This document shows, one piece after another, positions 11,556-23,722 of a stretch of DNA of 64,000 nt. The stretch covers positions 32,620,790-32,684,789 of the forward strand of contig CP137667.1 of the NCBI GenBank assembly GCA_037976565.1. Reading direction: 5' to 3'. Both the position numbers and the translations under genes were made by a program. Origin of the DNA: Mesocentrotus franciscanus (taxonomy: Eukaryota > Echinodermata > Echinoidea > Camarodonta > Strongylocentrotidae). The notes under the pieces were generated by a model that did no database searches, had not been told where the DNA came from, and saw nothing but the letters and a program-made list of their open reading frames with translations. The stretch's first letter is position 1; every line of letters starts with the position of its first letter.

Positions 11556-12804
11556 GCCATGTTCACACGATGGCAATTTTGGTTGGTGTAAAGGTCGTGT
11601 TTAGAGCTAGTAGGTGTAAGTATGGTAAGGTCAGCGTAAAAATTGGGGTAGTGACTGTGTTAGCAACGCAGACCTATACGCCGACTGATTAACTTGGTGT
11701 AGCGTAAGTTGACCGTGTGAATGCTCTCACTTGGCACTTAACCCAAATGAGGCCGGGGTATTTGAGATCTTTCTAGTACCGGGCCGATCGCTGCAAAAAT
11801 TTGCATGCATGTCAAGTGAAGTGTATAGAATACTATAGTAAATTCAATTTTTTTGAAAAGTTCACTTATATGCATATTTATGGTAAACTATATGCAAATA
11901 AGGTCATAAAATTCACATTTTTACCCATAAATTATATATTCTTCATATTCAAGCATTCTTTTCCACTACATATATTCGTTAGACCATTAAGAATAATAAT
12001 ACAACAACAAAATTTGGAAGAGCCAGGTTATTCCTTATGTTATCTCTTGTTTTGATAATTTCTTATGTATTTCATTGTTTTTAACTTATGTATTTTATTG
12101 TTTTTGTTGTTTTATTTCATTTCTAACTATAATTCAACTATTTTGACCCCCAAAACATACACTTAAACTTTAAACAAGACCAAATAAGCAATGTTTTATC
12201 TATTTTTAGGAAAATTGATATTTCCATATGTTTTGTTCACACATCACGAAAATGAGCGATTTGGGCTGACATGTAAAGACAAAAGGTCATGTGACCTTGT
12301 AACTGTACGTCCAATTTTCAAAAAAATTGTTTTAAAAGATGCGCAAGACCTGAAAGAAAAAAGTCATGAAGCGGCGGGCGTCATCCGTATGCGTTCCTGA
12401 ACAATCAGAAAAATTGCGGGGCTCATTAGGGTTAAAGTATTTATGACCTTTCACAAGGATTGTATGACCTAACATTCAAAGCATCCGGGGTCAAACAGTA
12501 TTATTAACTGCATCTTTCGGGGATTCATGTTGAAATTTAATCTGAATGATTTAGGAATATGTTCGTTTTAAATCGGAAATGAAAATTAAATTTCGCGCAG
12601 TTAAGATGGTGCAGCTGGGTTGAGGCCGACTACTGCGGGCGCCACCACTTCGGAAGTTCCGCTGAGTAAGACTGGATCGGTGGAAGTTCATGTTAAACTT
12701 AATTGTGGCAAGATGGTCCGAGTAAAATGGACAACTAAATATTTATGGAATATTTATTGCTACATGGTAACTTGCGCCGACTAGGAAGCCACACTAAACA
12801 TGGC
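11556..12804. mobile_element. Non-autonomous TIR transposon, copy 2
   Basis: This is the same element as at 7711-9002, in the same place relative to the preceding LRR exon, with flanking TA on both sides. It was duplicated with the 3.85-kb unit rather than inserted independently. Differences include a deletion near 11,780 and the shorter G run near 12,418. Confidence 0.6.
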
Positions 12805-12859
12805 TAGTATATAATAGTCTTAGCAGACAAAAGAACATATTATTAAGTGGGTCTTTCAT

Positions 12860-13762
12860 GTGCAGTGTATGGTACAGAATTCATATAGCTTGAGTTGAAA
12901 ATATGATGTTCTGTAAAAAATCTTCACTTTTAAAGGTTGCCTCAGAAAAGGTATTATGGTTTTTGATAGAGACTACCGGTAACTGGAAGTGTTTAAGATT
13001 TTTTTGGGGAAGGGGAGTGTTGTGTTGCTACTTCTGTATTAATGCAATTCAGTATAAATAGATTACATTCAGTATAAACAGATTACTGAAGTACTCTAAA
13101 GACTAGTAGCTACAAATATTTTGTTTCTAATTTTTATATTTTTAAGTTCAGAGCGATTTATAAGGTTGTAATTATGTCATCATGGGTCTGAAAGTAGTAT
13201 CAATACTTCAGAGTCAATACTCACTAAAGAAAGATGGAGATCTAGATGACAATGTACTAATTTTGAGCACATCTATAAGTACTCATTCTACATATAGATT
13301 CATATATAATGCATATTTTCTAGTCATGAATTAATTACATAGCATTAAGGCAATGTTTAAAATGTGTCTAAATAATCAACAAAGCAATTATTCCTTCTTT
13401 GTTTTATTTAATCTCCAAACACAAATACAGCTACGGTATATTTAAAAAAATCAATCATATGAATAATATACATTCTAAAAAATTGGGCATCAGCCATGGT
13501 TCATGAAGTGTTTGTGGTCCTGTGCATATTTGGTTCAAATCCCTGCCGTACATAGCACTAATGTTCTTTTCCAAGACATTATTCTACATTTGCCACACTC
13601 GACCTATGTTTAGTCAGTGGGTACCTGGTAGGGTATATTCCTTGAATTCATCATTATGTAGTACATGTATGTAGTAATTAAATGCACTATTGTTGTAATT
13701 GACAGTCCTCCTTTTGTTTGACACATGTTCCGTCACCAACTTTTCTGTGCTTATTATCCTGT
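12860..13762 (+). repeat. LRR repeat unit that has lost its exon (copy 2)
   Basis: The same exon-removing junction as near 9,958 (CTTATTATCCTG joined to TTATGATAATCTAG) recurs here. The deletion therefore preceded the 3.85-kb duplication. Confidence 0.75.
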
Positions 13763-14141
13763 TATGATAATCTAGCAACAGTCTATATTTGTTCAATGTG
13801 TGTAATGTTTTTTTATGAAAATATATAATAGTATTAGCATACAAAGGAAGTTATTATAAACTGGGTCTTTTGTGTGCAGTGTATGATACATAATTCATAT
13901 AGCTTGAGTTGAAAATATGATGTTCTGCAAAAAAACTTTCACTTTTAAAGGTTTACCTCAGAAAATGTTTTTTTGGTTTTTGATGGAGACTAACTGGATG
14001 TGTTTAAGTAAGAATACTTTAGGGAAGTCCGAAGAGGAGTGTTGTGTTGCTACTGATGCATTAATACAATTCAGTATAAACAGATTACTGAAGTACTCTA
14101 AAGACTGGTATCTACAAATGATATGTTTGTAATTTTCATAA

Positions 14142-14500
14142 TTAGGTGGTCTGTCGGTATCGACAGATCACCTATTAATTTCGTCAGAATTTTCTTTCTT
14201 CTTTATTTATTTATTAGGTGGTCTGTCGGTATCGACAGATCACCTATTGTTTTTGTCAGAATTTTCTTTCTTTATTAGGTGGTCTGTCGGTATCGACAGA
14301 TCACCTATTAGTTTCGTCAGAATTTTCTTTCTTTATTTATTTATTTATTAGGTGGTCTGTCGTCATCGACAGATCACCTATTAATTTCGTCAGAATTTTC
14401 TTTCTTTATTTATTATTATTTATTAGGTGGTCTGTCGGTATCGACAGATCACCTATTGTTTTTGTCAGAATTTTCTTTCTTTATTTATTATTCTTTATTT
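14142..14500 (+). repeat. Minisatellite of five palindromic copies
   Basis: Copies start at 14142, 14213, 14275, 14348 and 14423. Each has a 14-base arm TAGGTGGTCTGTCG, a 4-base loop (GTAT, or TCAT in copy 4) and the arm CGACAGATCACCTA, with one mismatch that is a G-T wobble. A linker with TTCGTCAGAATTTTC and T-rich TTTA repeats follows. The start TTAGGTGGTCTGT is the exact reverse complement of ACAGACCACCTAA near the 3' end of each following 2.15-kb unit. Confidence 0.9.
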
Positions 14501-15666
14501 TTATTTATTTCTCCCTTTTTGTTCGAGGATAACTCAAGATCGGTTTTGTCAATTTCTTTCAATTTTGGCACAGTCATAAGTCATTGTCATGAGACGTGAC
14601 AGGAACATTTTCAAGGTCATCAGGTCATCGTGACGTCATCCAGGCGCCATTTTGTGAAATCACATGATCAATCATATCTTCATGATGCGTAATCAAAGGT
14701 CATTCATATTCATATCACATATACTTCCGGTCAAGGGTCAACAAGTCATGTCGTCAAAGGTCGTATAAAGGTCAGGACGCGCGTCGTATCGTTTTAATAT
14801 GCTCAAAATCACTTAACTAATAAAGGAGAGTACGAATCAGGTCATTTTAAGCATTTCAAAAATTTCCGTCCGTGCGCGCGCGGCGTCATGCATCGCAGCG
14901 TACACATTAAACGCCGTTTTTCGCATGGTTTGTATTCCTGACACTATTTTGGACAATTTCCAACTATTTCCAGTCATTCTCGACCTTCCATAATGCCACA
15001 GCGTGCGTCAAACTTTAAAATTCGTGCGCGCGTCAATGGGCAATATAATGTAAAAAGTGGTAAAAACATGTCTATATAAAATCCGCCATAGCTCGTCAGA
15101 ATGCCTAAATACCCCAAATTTTTAACGTTTTCTGGAAGGCCATGAAATGTTAATGTGGTTTCATGTATAATTTTGTCCAATCGTATGTTCTGACGTCGTC
15201 ATATTTGCATATGAACTCGAAAATTTGATTTTGAAAATATGACATCATAATTTTTGTATTCATTTGACAATATTGCAGTAAAGGTTGTCGATTTTCTTCC
15301 AAATTTTGATATGTTCTAGCTGAGACAATTCTCTACAAATGCAGTCACCACGAATTTTCATTTTGACAAAGGCATCATGGCGTATTTTGGCGATTAAAGG
15401 AGGCATGTCAATTTTCACATTTTGCGTGTATTCTCTATGGGACATGACTTTTCTCAAAACTGGATTCTACATTACCGTCTTTCGCGAGCAATATCTCCGT
15501 CGTTTTATTTTGTTTTCGCTGAGCTTGAGTATGTTGTAGCTGAGACAATAAGCTATCACAAGTGTGCCCTTTATTTTTCGATCAGATGCCGGGATCATGC
15601 TCATATTTCACTTGCAAAGTGGGATTTGAGAATTCCATTTTCCGTTCACGTGTAATGTCTATGTGG

Positions 15667-15736
15667 ATTATTTTGGTATAGTGGTCATAGCACTTGCCTC
15701 CCATTCCGGCGACCCAAGTTCGATTCCTGGTGGGTC
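15667..15736 (+). repeat. tRNA-Gly(CCC)-like segment in unit 1
   Basis: Box A TGGTATAGTGG (15674-15684) matches the pol III consensus. The anticodon-loop-like CTCCCAT and box B AGTTCGATTCC (15717-15727) follow, then a long T run that could end pol III transcription. The T-stem has one mismatch, the anticodon stem is poor and the acceptor ends do not pair, so this is a tRNA relic or promoter and not a working tRNA. Confidence 0.6.
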
Positions 15737-16164
15737 ATTTTTTTTTTTTTTTTTTGCCGTCGTTTTAAATTTGATTTTATGATCTTCTTCGACTATTATA
15801 ACATATTATCATATACAATCACAAACAATGTAATAAAATGCCTAATTTTGCGTGTTATATCTATGGGAGAAGAATGTCAATCGTTTGAGTACAACCCTAT
15901 GGGAAATCTGATTCCTTGTCGTGTATCAAACCTATAGGGTTAATCTCCTAAATCTGTTGGAATATATCAAATCATCCCATTTTTATGATGTTAGTCTCCT
16001 TCCCAGACGTTTATACTTTCCAGTTATTCAGCCCAGGTATATGCAATGTTTACGTCACTCCCATGGACATAGAATTGTTTACATGTCTATAACTTCTCTC
16101 TTTCTCTATAATATAGTAAATATTTAATTCTATTTATGCTGGAAATATTAAATGAATCGTTGTC

Positions 16165-16440
16165 CATTGCATCTCTTTCTCTTGCTCTCTCTCTCTCCTC
16201 TTGCTCTGTTTCCTTCCCTCTCTTGTTCTGCCCCTATCCTTCTCTTCCTTTGTCTTTGCATCTCTCTCTCTCTACTCTTTAACTCTCTCCCTATCTCTGC
16301 CTCCCTCTACCTCGACCTCTTGCCTTGCCTCCCTCTTATTCTCTTGCTCTGTCTCCCTCTGCCTCTGCCCTTCTCTTTTTCTTCTCTCTCACCCTCTACC
16401 TCTCCGCCTCTGGTTCTCGTTCTCCTTCTATTATGTCTTG
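16165..16440 (+). repeat. CT-rich simple repeat in unit 1
   Basis: The pyrimidine-rich tract is built of CTCTCT, CCCTCT and CTTGC words. Matching tracts lie at about 18,320-18,600 and 20,480-20,780 in units 2 and 3. Open frames here are Leu/Ser/Pro low-complexity and not genes. Confidence 0.9.
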
Positions 16441-16677
16441 TAATGTTCCTTAATTTTCTATAGCTCTGCCCTTTGCCCTTTGGCCTTGGAACTCAAAATA
16501 CAATTTGCATATTATGACGTCAGCATATTTATGGAAAATTGATTGTATCTGTAAATATGGATCGATTTTCTTCCAAATTTTGATATGTTGTAGCTAAGAC
16601 AATTTTTTTACAAGATCAGTTATTCAGATTACATAACAGACCACCTAATTCGTCCTCATGACGAATTACATTTCTAG

Positions 16678-18831
16678 TTTTATTTATTTTCCCCCTTTTT
16701 TGTTCCTAAGATAACTCAAGATCGGTTAAGTCAATTTCTTTCAATTTTGGCACAGTCATAGGTCATTGTCATGAGACGTGACAGGAACATTTTCAAGGTC
16801 ATCAAGTCTTCATGACGTCATCCAGGCGCCATTTTGTGTTTTTTTGGTACTTTCAACTCATGATCATATCTTCATAACGGAAAGTCATTTTCATTCATAT
16901 TTATCATGATCAAGGTCAATATCCGTCCGGTCAATTTCAGGTCAAAAAGCGCATGCGTCGTCCGCGCAGCGCGCAAAATTTCAAAATGCTCAAATCGTCT
17001 CAAATTCATTTTGAATACGTTTCAGGCCATTTTAAGCATTTTGCAAAAACGCGCGCGCATGCGCGCGTTTTCGCGCGTTTTGGCATTTTGCAACATAGAA
17101 TCGCCAAATTTTCTCTGTCATCATATTTGGCATTTTTCCAAGCATTTGATACCTTGTTTATCTTTTTCTGACCAGTAATAACGCATTGAGCGTCCGTCAA
17201 AGTTGACAGCGCCCGCGGCCTGCGCTATCTCTATCCACAATACATGGGCAAAACATGCCTATACAAAATTCATTGTAACTCTTCAGAATGGATGGGAACT
17301 CCCAATTTTTTTACATATTTGGATAGATTATGAGTCGGAGATATGATTTCATGTCTCATTTGACCCTCAATTAACTCATGACGTCATCATAATGGCCTCC
17401 GAACTCAAAATTTCAATTTGCATATTATGACGTCAGCATATTTTTGGAAAATTGATTGTATCTCTGTAAATATTGATCGATTTTCTTCCAAATTTTGATA
17501 TGTTCTAGCTGAGACAATTCTCTACAAATGCAGTCATCACGATTTTCATTTTGACAAAGGCATCATGGCGTATTTTGCGATTAAAGGAGGCATGTCAATT
17601 TTTCACATTTTGCGTGTATTCTCTATGGGACATGACTTTTCTCAAAACTGGATTCTACATTCCGTCTTTCGCGAGCAATATCTCCGTCGTTTTAGTTTTG
17701 TTTTTGCTGAGCTTTGAGTATGTTGTAGCTGAGACAATAAGCTATCACAAGTGTGCCCTTTATTTTTCGATCAGATGCCGGGATCATGCTCATATTTCAC
17801 TTGCAAAGTGGGATTTGAGAATTCCATTTTCCGTTCACGTGTAATGTCTATGTGGATTATTTTGGTATAGTGGTCATAGCACTTGCCTCCCATTCCGGCG
17901 ACCCAAGTTCGATTCCTGGTGGGTCATTTTTTTTTTTTTTTTGCCGTCGTTTTAGATTTGATTTTATGATCTTCTTCGACTATTATAACATATTATCATA
18001 TACAATCACAAACAATGTAATAAAATGCCTAATTTTGCGTGTTATATCTATGGGAGAAGAATGTCAATCGTTTGAGTACAACCCTATGGGAAATCTGGTA
18101 TTAAACCTAATATAGGGTTTATCTCCCAACTCTGCTACAATATCAAATCACCTTGCTAGTCTCCTTCCCAGACGTTTTTACTTTTTCCAGTTATTCAGCC
18201 CAAGGTATATGCATGTTTACGTCTCTCCCGTGGACATAGAATTGTTTACTTGTCTATACTTCTCTCTTTCTCTATATTAAATTCTATTTATGCTGGATAT
18301 ATTGAATGCATCGTTCTCCATTGCATCTCTCTCTTTCTCCTCTCTCTTGCTCTGTTTCCCTTCTCCTCTCTTATTTTGCCCCTCTCCTTCTCTTGCTCTG
18401 TCTCTGCATATATATCTCTCTCTACTCTTTTACCCTCTCCCTCTCTCTCTGCCTCCCTCTACCTCGACCTCTTGCCTTGCCTCCCTCTTATTCTCTTGCT
18501 CTGTCTCCCTCTGCCTCTGCCCTTCTCTTTTCTTCTCTCTCACCCTCTACCTCTCCCGCCTCTGGTTCTCGTTCTCCTTCTATTATGTCTTGTAATGTTC
18601 CTTAATTTTCTATAGCTCTGCCCTTTGCCCTTTGGCCTTGGAACTCAAAATACGAATTTGCATATTATGACGTCAGCATATTTATGGAAAATTGATTGTA
18701 TCTCTGTAAATATGGATCGATTTTCTTCCAAATTTTGATATGTTGTAGCTAAGACAATTTTCTACAAGATCAGTTATTCAGATTACATAACAGACCACCT
18801 AATTCGTCCTCATGACGAATTACATTTCTAG
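16678..18831 (+). mobile_element. Helitron-like unit 2 of 4 (divergent 5' half)
   Basis: The unit begins directly after the CTAG of unit 1 and ends with the same hairpin (18800-18822) and CATTTCTAG, giving 2,154 bp. From about 16,840 to 17,400 its sequence departs from units 1, 3 and 4. It contains a CpG-rich block with GCGCGCGCATGCGCGCG near 17,050-17,067 instead of the CACATGATCAATCATATC segment. After 17,400 it matches the other units, so it looks chimeric between two subfamilies. Confidence 0.5.
17856..17926 (+). repeat. tRNA-Gly(CCC)-like segment in unit 2
   Basis: Box A TGGTATAGTGG is at 17863-17873, box B AGTTCGATTCC follows, then a T16 run. Same structure and same T-stem mismatch as in unit 1. 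Confidence 0.6.
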
Positions 18832-21013
18832 TTTTTATTTATTTCTCCCCTTTTTGTTCCTAGGATAACTCAAGGTCGGTACAGTCAATTTCTTTCAATT
18901 TTGGCACAGTCATAGGTCATTGTCATAAGACGTGACAGGAACATTTTCAAGGTCATCAGGTCATCGTGACGTCATCCAGGCGCCATTTTGTGAAATCACA
19001 TGATCAATCATATCTTCATGATGCGTAATCAAAGGTCATTCATATTCATATCACATATACTTCGGTCAAGGGTCAACAAGTCATGTCGTCAAAGGTCGTA
19101 TAAAGGTCAGGGCGCGTCGCGCGTCAAAAAATAAAATGCTCAAAATCACTTAACTATTAAACGAGTACGAATCAGGTCATTTTAAGCATTTCAAAATTTC
19201 CGTCCGTGGCGTCGCGCGTCATCTTCAGCGCGTACACATCGTAAACGCCGTTTTTCGCATGGTTTGTATTCCTGACACTATTTTTGACAATTTCCAACTA
19301 TTTCCAGTCATTCTCGACCTTCCATAATGCCACAGCGTCGTCAAACTTTAAAATTCGTGCGCGTCAATGGGCAATATAATGTAAAAAGTGGTAAAAACAT
19401 GTCTATATAAATTCCGCCATAGCTCGTCAGAATGCCTAAATACCCCCAAATTTTTAACATTTTCTGGAAGCCCATGAAATGTTTATGTGATTTCATGTAT
19501 AATTTTGTCCAATCGTATGTTCTGACGTCGTCATATTTGCATATGAACTCGAAAATTTGATTTTGAAAATATGACATCATAATTTTTGTATTCATTTGAC
19601 AATATTGCAGTAATAGGTTGTCGATTTTCTTCCAAATTTTGATATGTTCTAGCTGAGACAATTCTCTACAAATGCAGTCATCACGATTTTCATTTTGACA
19701 AAGGCATCATGGCGTATTTTGGCGATTAAAGGAGGCATGTCAATTTTTCACATTTTGCGTGTATTCTCTATGGGACATGACTTTTCTCAAAACTGGATTC
19801 TACATTACCGTCTTTCGCGAGCAATATCTCCGTCGTTTTAGTTTTGTTTCGCTGAGCTTGAGTATGTTGTAGCTGAGACAATAAGCTATCACAAGTGTGC
19901 CCTTTATTTTTCGATCAGATGCCGGGATCATGCTCATATTTCACTTGCAAAGTGGGATTTGAGAATTCCATTTTCCGTTCACGTGTAATGTCTATGTGGA
20001 TTATTTTGGTATAGTGGTCATAGCACTTGCCTCCCATTCCGGCGACCCAAGTTCGATTCCTGGTGGGTCATTTTTTTTTTTTTGCCGTCGTTTTAAATTT
20101 GATTTTATGATCTTCTTCGACTATTATAACATATTATCATATACAATCACAAACAATGTAATAAAATGCCTAATTTTGCGTGTTATATCTATGGGAGAAG
20201 AATGTCAATCGTTTCAGTACAACCCTATGGGAAATCTGATTCCTTGTCGTGTATCAAACCTATAGGGTTAATCTCCTAAGTCTGTTGGAATATATCAAAT
20301 CATCCCATTTTATGATGTTAGTCTCCTTCCCAGACGTTTATACTTTCCAGTTATTCAGCCCAGGTATATGCAATGTTTACGTCTCTCCCATGGACATAGA
20401 ATTGTTTACATGTCTATAACTTCTCTTTTCTTTATAATATAGTAAATATTCAATTCTATTTATGCTGGAAATATTAAATGAATCGTTCTCCATTGCATCT
20501 CTTTCTCTTGCTCTCTCTCTCTCTCTCTTGCTCTGTTTCCCTTCCCCTCTCTTGTTCTGCCCCCTATCCTTCTCTTGCTCTGTCTTTGCATCTCTCTCTC
20601 TCTACTCTTTCACTCTCTCCCTATCTCTGCCTCCCTCTACCTCGACCTCTTGCCTTGCCTCCCTCTTATTCTCTTGCTCTGTCTCCCTCTGCCTCTGCCC
20701 TTCTCTTTTTCTTCTCTCTCACCCTCTACCTCTCCCGCCTGCTCTGGTTCTCGTTCTCCTTCTATTATGTCTTGTAATGTTCCTTAATTTTCTATAGCTC
20801 TGCCCTTTGCCCTTTGGCCTTGGAACTCAAAATACAAATTTGCATATTATGACGTCAGCATATTTATGGAAAATTGATTGTATCTCTGTAAATATTGATC
20901 GATTTTCTTCCAAATTTTGATATGTTGTAGCTAAGACAATTTTCTACAAGATCAGTTATTCAGATTACATAACAGACCACCTAATTCGTCCTCATGACGA
21001 ATTACATTTCTAG
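18832..21013 (+). mobile_element. Helitron-like unit 3 of 4
   Basis: The 2,182-bp unit is joined directly to unit 2 and ends with the hairpin at 20982-21004 and CATTTCTAG. It has the same order as unit 1: TGACGTCA near 18,968, tRNA-like segment at 20000, CT-rich tract, terminal hairpin. No coding sequence. Confidence 0.5.
20000..20070 (+). repeat. tRNA-Gly(CCC)-like segment in unit 3
   Basis: Box A is at 20007-20017 and box B AGTTCGATTCC at 20050-20060, followed by a T run. Same features as in unit 1. Confidence 0.6.
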
Positions 21014-22600
21014 TTCTTTATTTTTATTTATTTCTCCCACTTTTTTGTTCCGAGGATAACTCAAGATCAGTTTAGTCAATTTCATTCATTTTTGGCACAG
21101 TCATAGGTCATTGTCATGAGACGTGACAGGAACATTTTCACGGTCATCAGGTCATCGTGACGTCATCCAGGCGCCATTTTGTGAAATCACATGATCAATC
21201 ATATCTTCATGATGCGTAATCAAAGGTCATTCATATTCATATCACATATACTTCGGTCAAGGGTCAACAAGTCATGTCGTCAAAGATCGTATAAAGGTCA
21301 GGGCGCGTCAAAATTTTAATATGCTCAAAATCACTTAACTATTAACGAGTACGAATCAGGTCATTTAAAGCATTTCAAAATTTCCGTCGTGCGCGTCTGC
21401 GCGCGCGTCATCTTGCCTTCGCAGTGCGTACACATCGTAAACGCCGTTTTTCGCATGGTTTGTATTCCTGACACTATTTTTGACAATTTCCAACTATTTT
21501 CAGTCATTCTCGACCTTCCATAATGCCACAGCGTGCGTCAAACTTTAAAATTTGTGCGCGCGTCAATGGGCAATATAATGTAAAAAGTGGTAAAAACATG
21601 TCTATATAAAATCCGCCATAGCTCGTCAGAATGCCTAAATACCCCCAAATTTTTAACATTTTCTGGAAGCCCATGAAATTTTATGTGATTTCATGTATAA
21701 TTTTGTCCAATCGTATGTTCTGACGTCGTCATATTTGCATATGAACTCGAAAATTTGATTTTGAAAATATGACATCATAATTTTTGTATTCATTTGACAA
21801 TATTGCAGTAATAGGTTGTCGATTTTCTTCCAAATTTTAATATGTTCTAGCTGAGACAATTCTCTACAAATGCAGTCATCACGATTCTTCATTTTGACAA
21901 AGGCATCATGGCGTATTTTGGCGATTAAAGGAGGCATGTCAATTTTTCACATTTTGCGTGTATTCTCTACGGGACATGACTTTTTCTCAAAACTGGATTC
22001 TACATTACCGTCTTTCGCGAGCAATATCTCCGTCGTTTTAGTTTTGTTTTCCCTGAGCTTCGAGTATGTTGTAGCTGAGACAATAAGCTATCACAAGTGT
22101 GCCCTTTATTTTTCGATCAGATGCCAGGATCATGCTCATATTTCACTTGCAAAGTGGGATTTGAGAATTCCATTTTCCGTTCACGTGTAATGTCTATGTG
22201 GATATTTTTGGTATAGTGGTCATAGCACTTGCCTCCCATTCCGGCGACCCAGGTTCGATTCCTGGTGGGTCATTTTTTTTTTTTTTTTTTCGTTTCAAAT
22301 TTAATTTTTTGATCTTCTTCGACTATTATAACATATTATCAAATACAATCACAAACAATGTAATAAAATGCCTAATTTTGCGTGTTATATCTATAGGAGA
22401 AAAATGTCAATCGTTTCAGTGCAACCCTATGGGAAATCTGATTCCTTGTCGTGTATCAAACCTATAGGGTTAATCTCCTAAATCTGTTGGAATATATCAA
22501 ATCATCCCATTTTTATGATGTTAGTCTCCTTCCCAGACGTTTATACTTTCCAGTTATTCAGCCAAGGTATATGCAATGTTTACGTCACTCCCATGGACAG
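21014..22600 (+). mobile_element. Helitron-like unit 4 of 4, 3'-truncated
   Basis: The unit starts directly after the unit-3 CTAG and follows the unit-1 order through the tRNA-like segment. It breaks at about 22,600 (CCCATGGACAG joined to TTGACCATGTGAATGCTC) before the CT tract and terminal hairpin. Beyond the junction lies interior sequence of the 7711-9002 type TIR transposon. Confidence 0.5.
22202..22272 (+). repeat. tRNA-Gly(CCC)-like segment in unit 4, best preserved
   Basis: Box A TGGTATAGTGG (22209-22219) and box B GGTTCGATTCC (22252-22262) both match the consensus exactly. The T-stem CCAGG/CCTGG pairs perfectly here, unlike the other three copies. The anticodon stem and acceptor still do not pair, so it is tRNA-like and not a usable tRNA. 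A T18 run follows. Confidence 0.65.
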
Positions 22601-23722
22601 TTGACCATGTGAATGCTCTCACTTGGCACTTAACCCAAATGAGGCCGGGTATTTGAGAACTTTCTAGTACGGGGGCATTATGCCCCCTAAGATCTCAGCC
22701 GTGGGCCCATTGCCGCAAAAATTTGCATGCTGTCAAGTGAAATGTATAGAATACTATAGTAAATTCAAATTTTTGAAAAATTCACTTATTTGCATATTTA
22801 TAGTAAACTATGCAAATAAGGTCATGAAATTCACATTTTTACCCATAAATCATATATTCTTCATATTTAAGCATTCTTTTCCACTACATATATTCGTTAG
22901 ACCATTTAGGATAATAAAACAACAACAACATTTGGAAGAGCCAGGTTATTCCATATGTTATCTCTTGTTTTGATAATTTTTTATGTATTTCATTGTTTTT
23001 TAACTTGTGTATTTTATTGTTTTTGTTGTTTTATTTCATTTTTAACTATAATTCAACTATTTTGACCCCCAAAACAAACACCTAAACTTTAAACAAGACC
23101 AAATAACCAATGTTTTATCTCTTTTTAGGAAAATTGATTTTTCCATATGTTTTGTACACAAATCACGAAAATGAGCGATTTGGGCTGACATGTAAAGACA
23201 AAAAGGTCATGTGACCTTGTAACTGTGCGTCCAATTTTCAAAAAAATTGTTTTAAAAGATGCGCAAGACCCGAAAGAAAAAAAGTCATGAAGCGGCGGGG
23301 CGTCATCCGTTTGCGTTCCCGAACAATCAGAAAAATCGGAAGGGGGGCCTATCTATGACCTTTCACAAGGATTGTATGACCTAACATTTAAAGCATCCAG
23401 GGTCAAACAGTATTATTAACTGCAACTTTCGGGGATTCATGTTGAAATTTAATCTGAATGGTTTAGGAATATGTTTGTTTACAATCGGAAATGAAAATTA
23501 AATTTCGCGCAGTTAAGATGCAGCAGCTGGGTTTGAGGCCGACTACTGCGGGCGCCACCACTTCCGGAAGTTCTGCCGAGTATATAAGACTGGATTTGTG
23601 GAAGTTCGTGTTAAACTTGATTGTGGCAAGATGGTCCGAGTAAGATGGACAACTATATATTCATGGAATATTTATTGCTGCATGGTAACTTACGCCGACT
23701 AGGAAGCCACACCAAACATGGC
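22601..23722. mobile_element. Non-autonomous TIR transposon, copy 3, 5'-truncated
   Basis: This matches the 7711-9002 element from about its position 7,867 onward and ends in CCACACCAAACATGGC followed by TAG. Its 5' part is missing at the junction with the Helitron-like array. Confidence 0.6.

Larger units (their letters stand above)
3143..14132 (+). repeat. Older part of the LRR-exon tandem array
   Basis: Intron sequence typical of the array starts at CCATATCCATACACATACATG (about 3,143). Three intact LRR exons lie at 3264, 7401 and 11246. The last two are 3,845 bp apart, and the sequence from 7,401 to about 10,335 is repeated from 11,246 to 14,132. Each of these long units contains a TIR transposon, a repeat unit lacking its exon (junctions near 9,958 and 13,762) and, in the first, a further unit leading to the next exon. 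The block is interrupted by a 3.05-kb insertion (about 3,993-7,040) and ends at the Helitron-like array. Confidence 0.75.
14501..16677 (+). mobile_element. Helitron-like unit 1 of 4
   Basis: The 3' end has a perfect 9-bp hairpin (TAATTCGTC, loop CTCAT, GACGAATTA; 16646-16668), then CATTTCTAG. A hairpin about nine bases before a terminal CTAG, with T following, is the expected 3' structure of Helitron-type rolling-circle elements (CTRR end, T side). The subterminal ACAGACCACCTAA (16636-16648) is inverted relative to TTAGGTGGTCTGT at 14142. The unit contains palindromic TGACGTCA sites (for example 14631-14638), a tRNA-like segment at 15667 and a CT-rich tract at 16165-16440. There is no Rep/helicase coding, so it is non-autonomous. 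The 5' boundary is approximate because the T-rich start merges into the minisatellite. Confidence 0.5.

Noticed and set aside
14142..14500. CRISPR-like array of five spaced palindromic repeats
   Set aside because: Linkers are near-identical rather than unique, the context is animal DNA, and the copies match the ends of adjacent mobile units. It is a minisatellite.
16152..20797. Leu/Ser/Pro-rich frames in three CT tracts
   Set aside because: These are translations of (CT)n simple sequence in several frames with no family resemblance.
15667..22272. Four possible tRNA-Gly genes
   Set aside because: Box A and box B are good, but acceptor ends do not pair and the anticodon stem is disrupted in all four copies. 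They are better read as tRNA-like promoters within a repeat.
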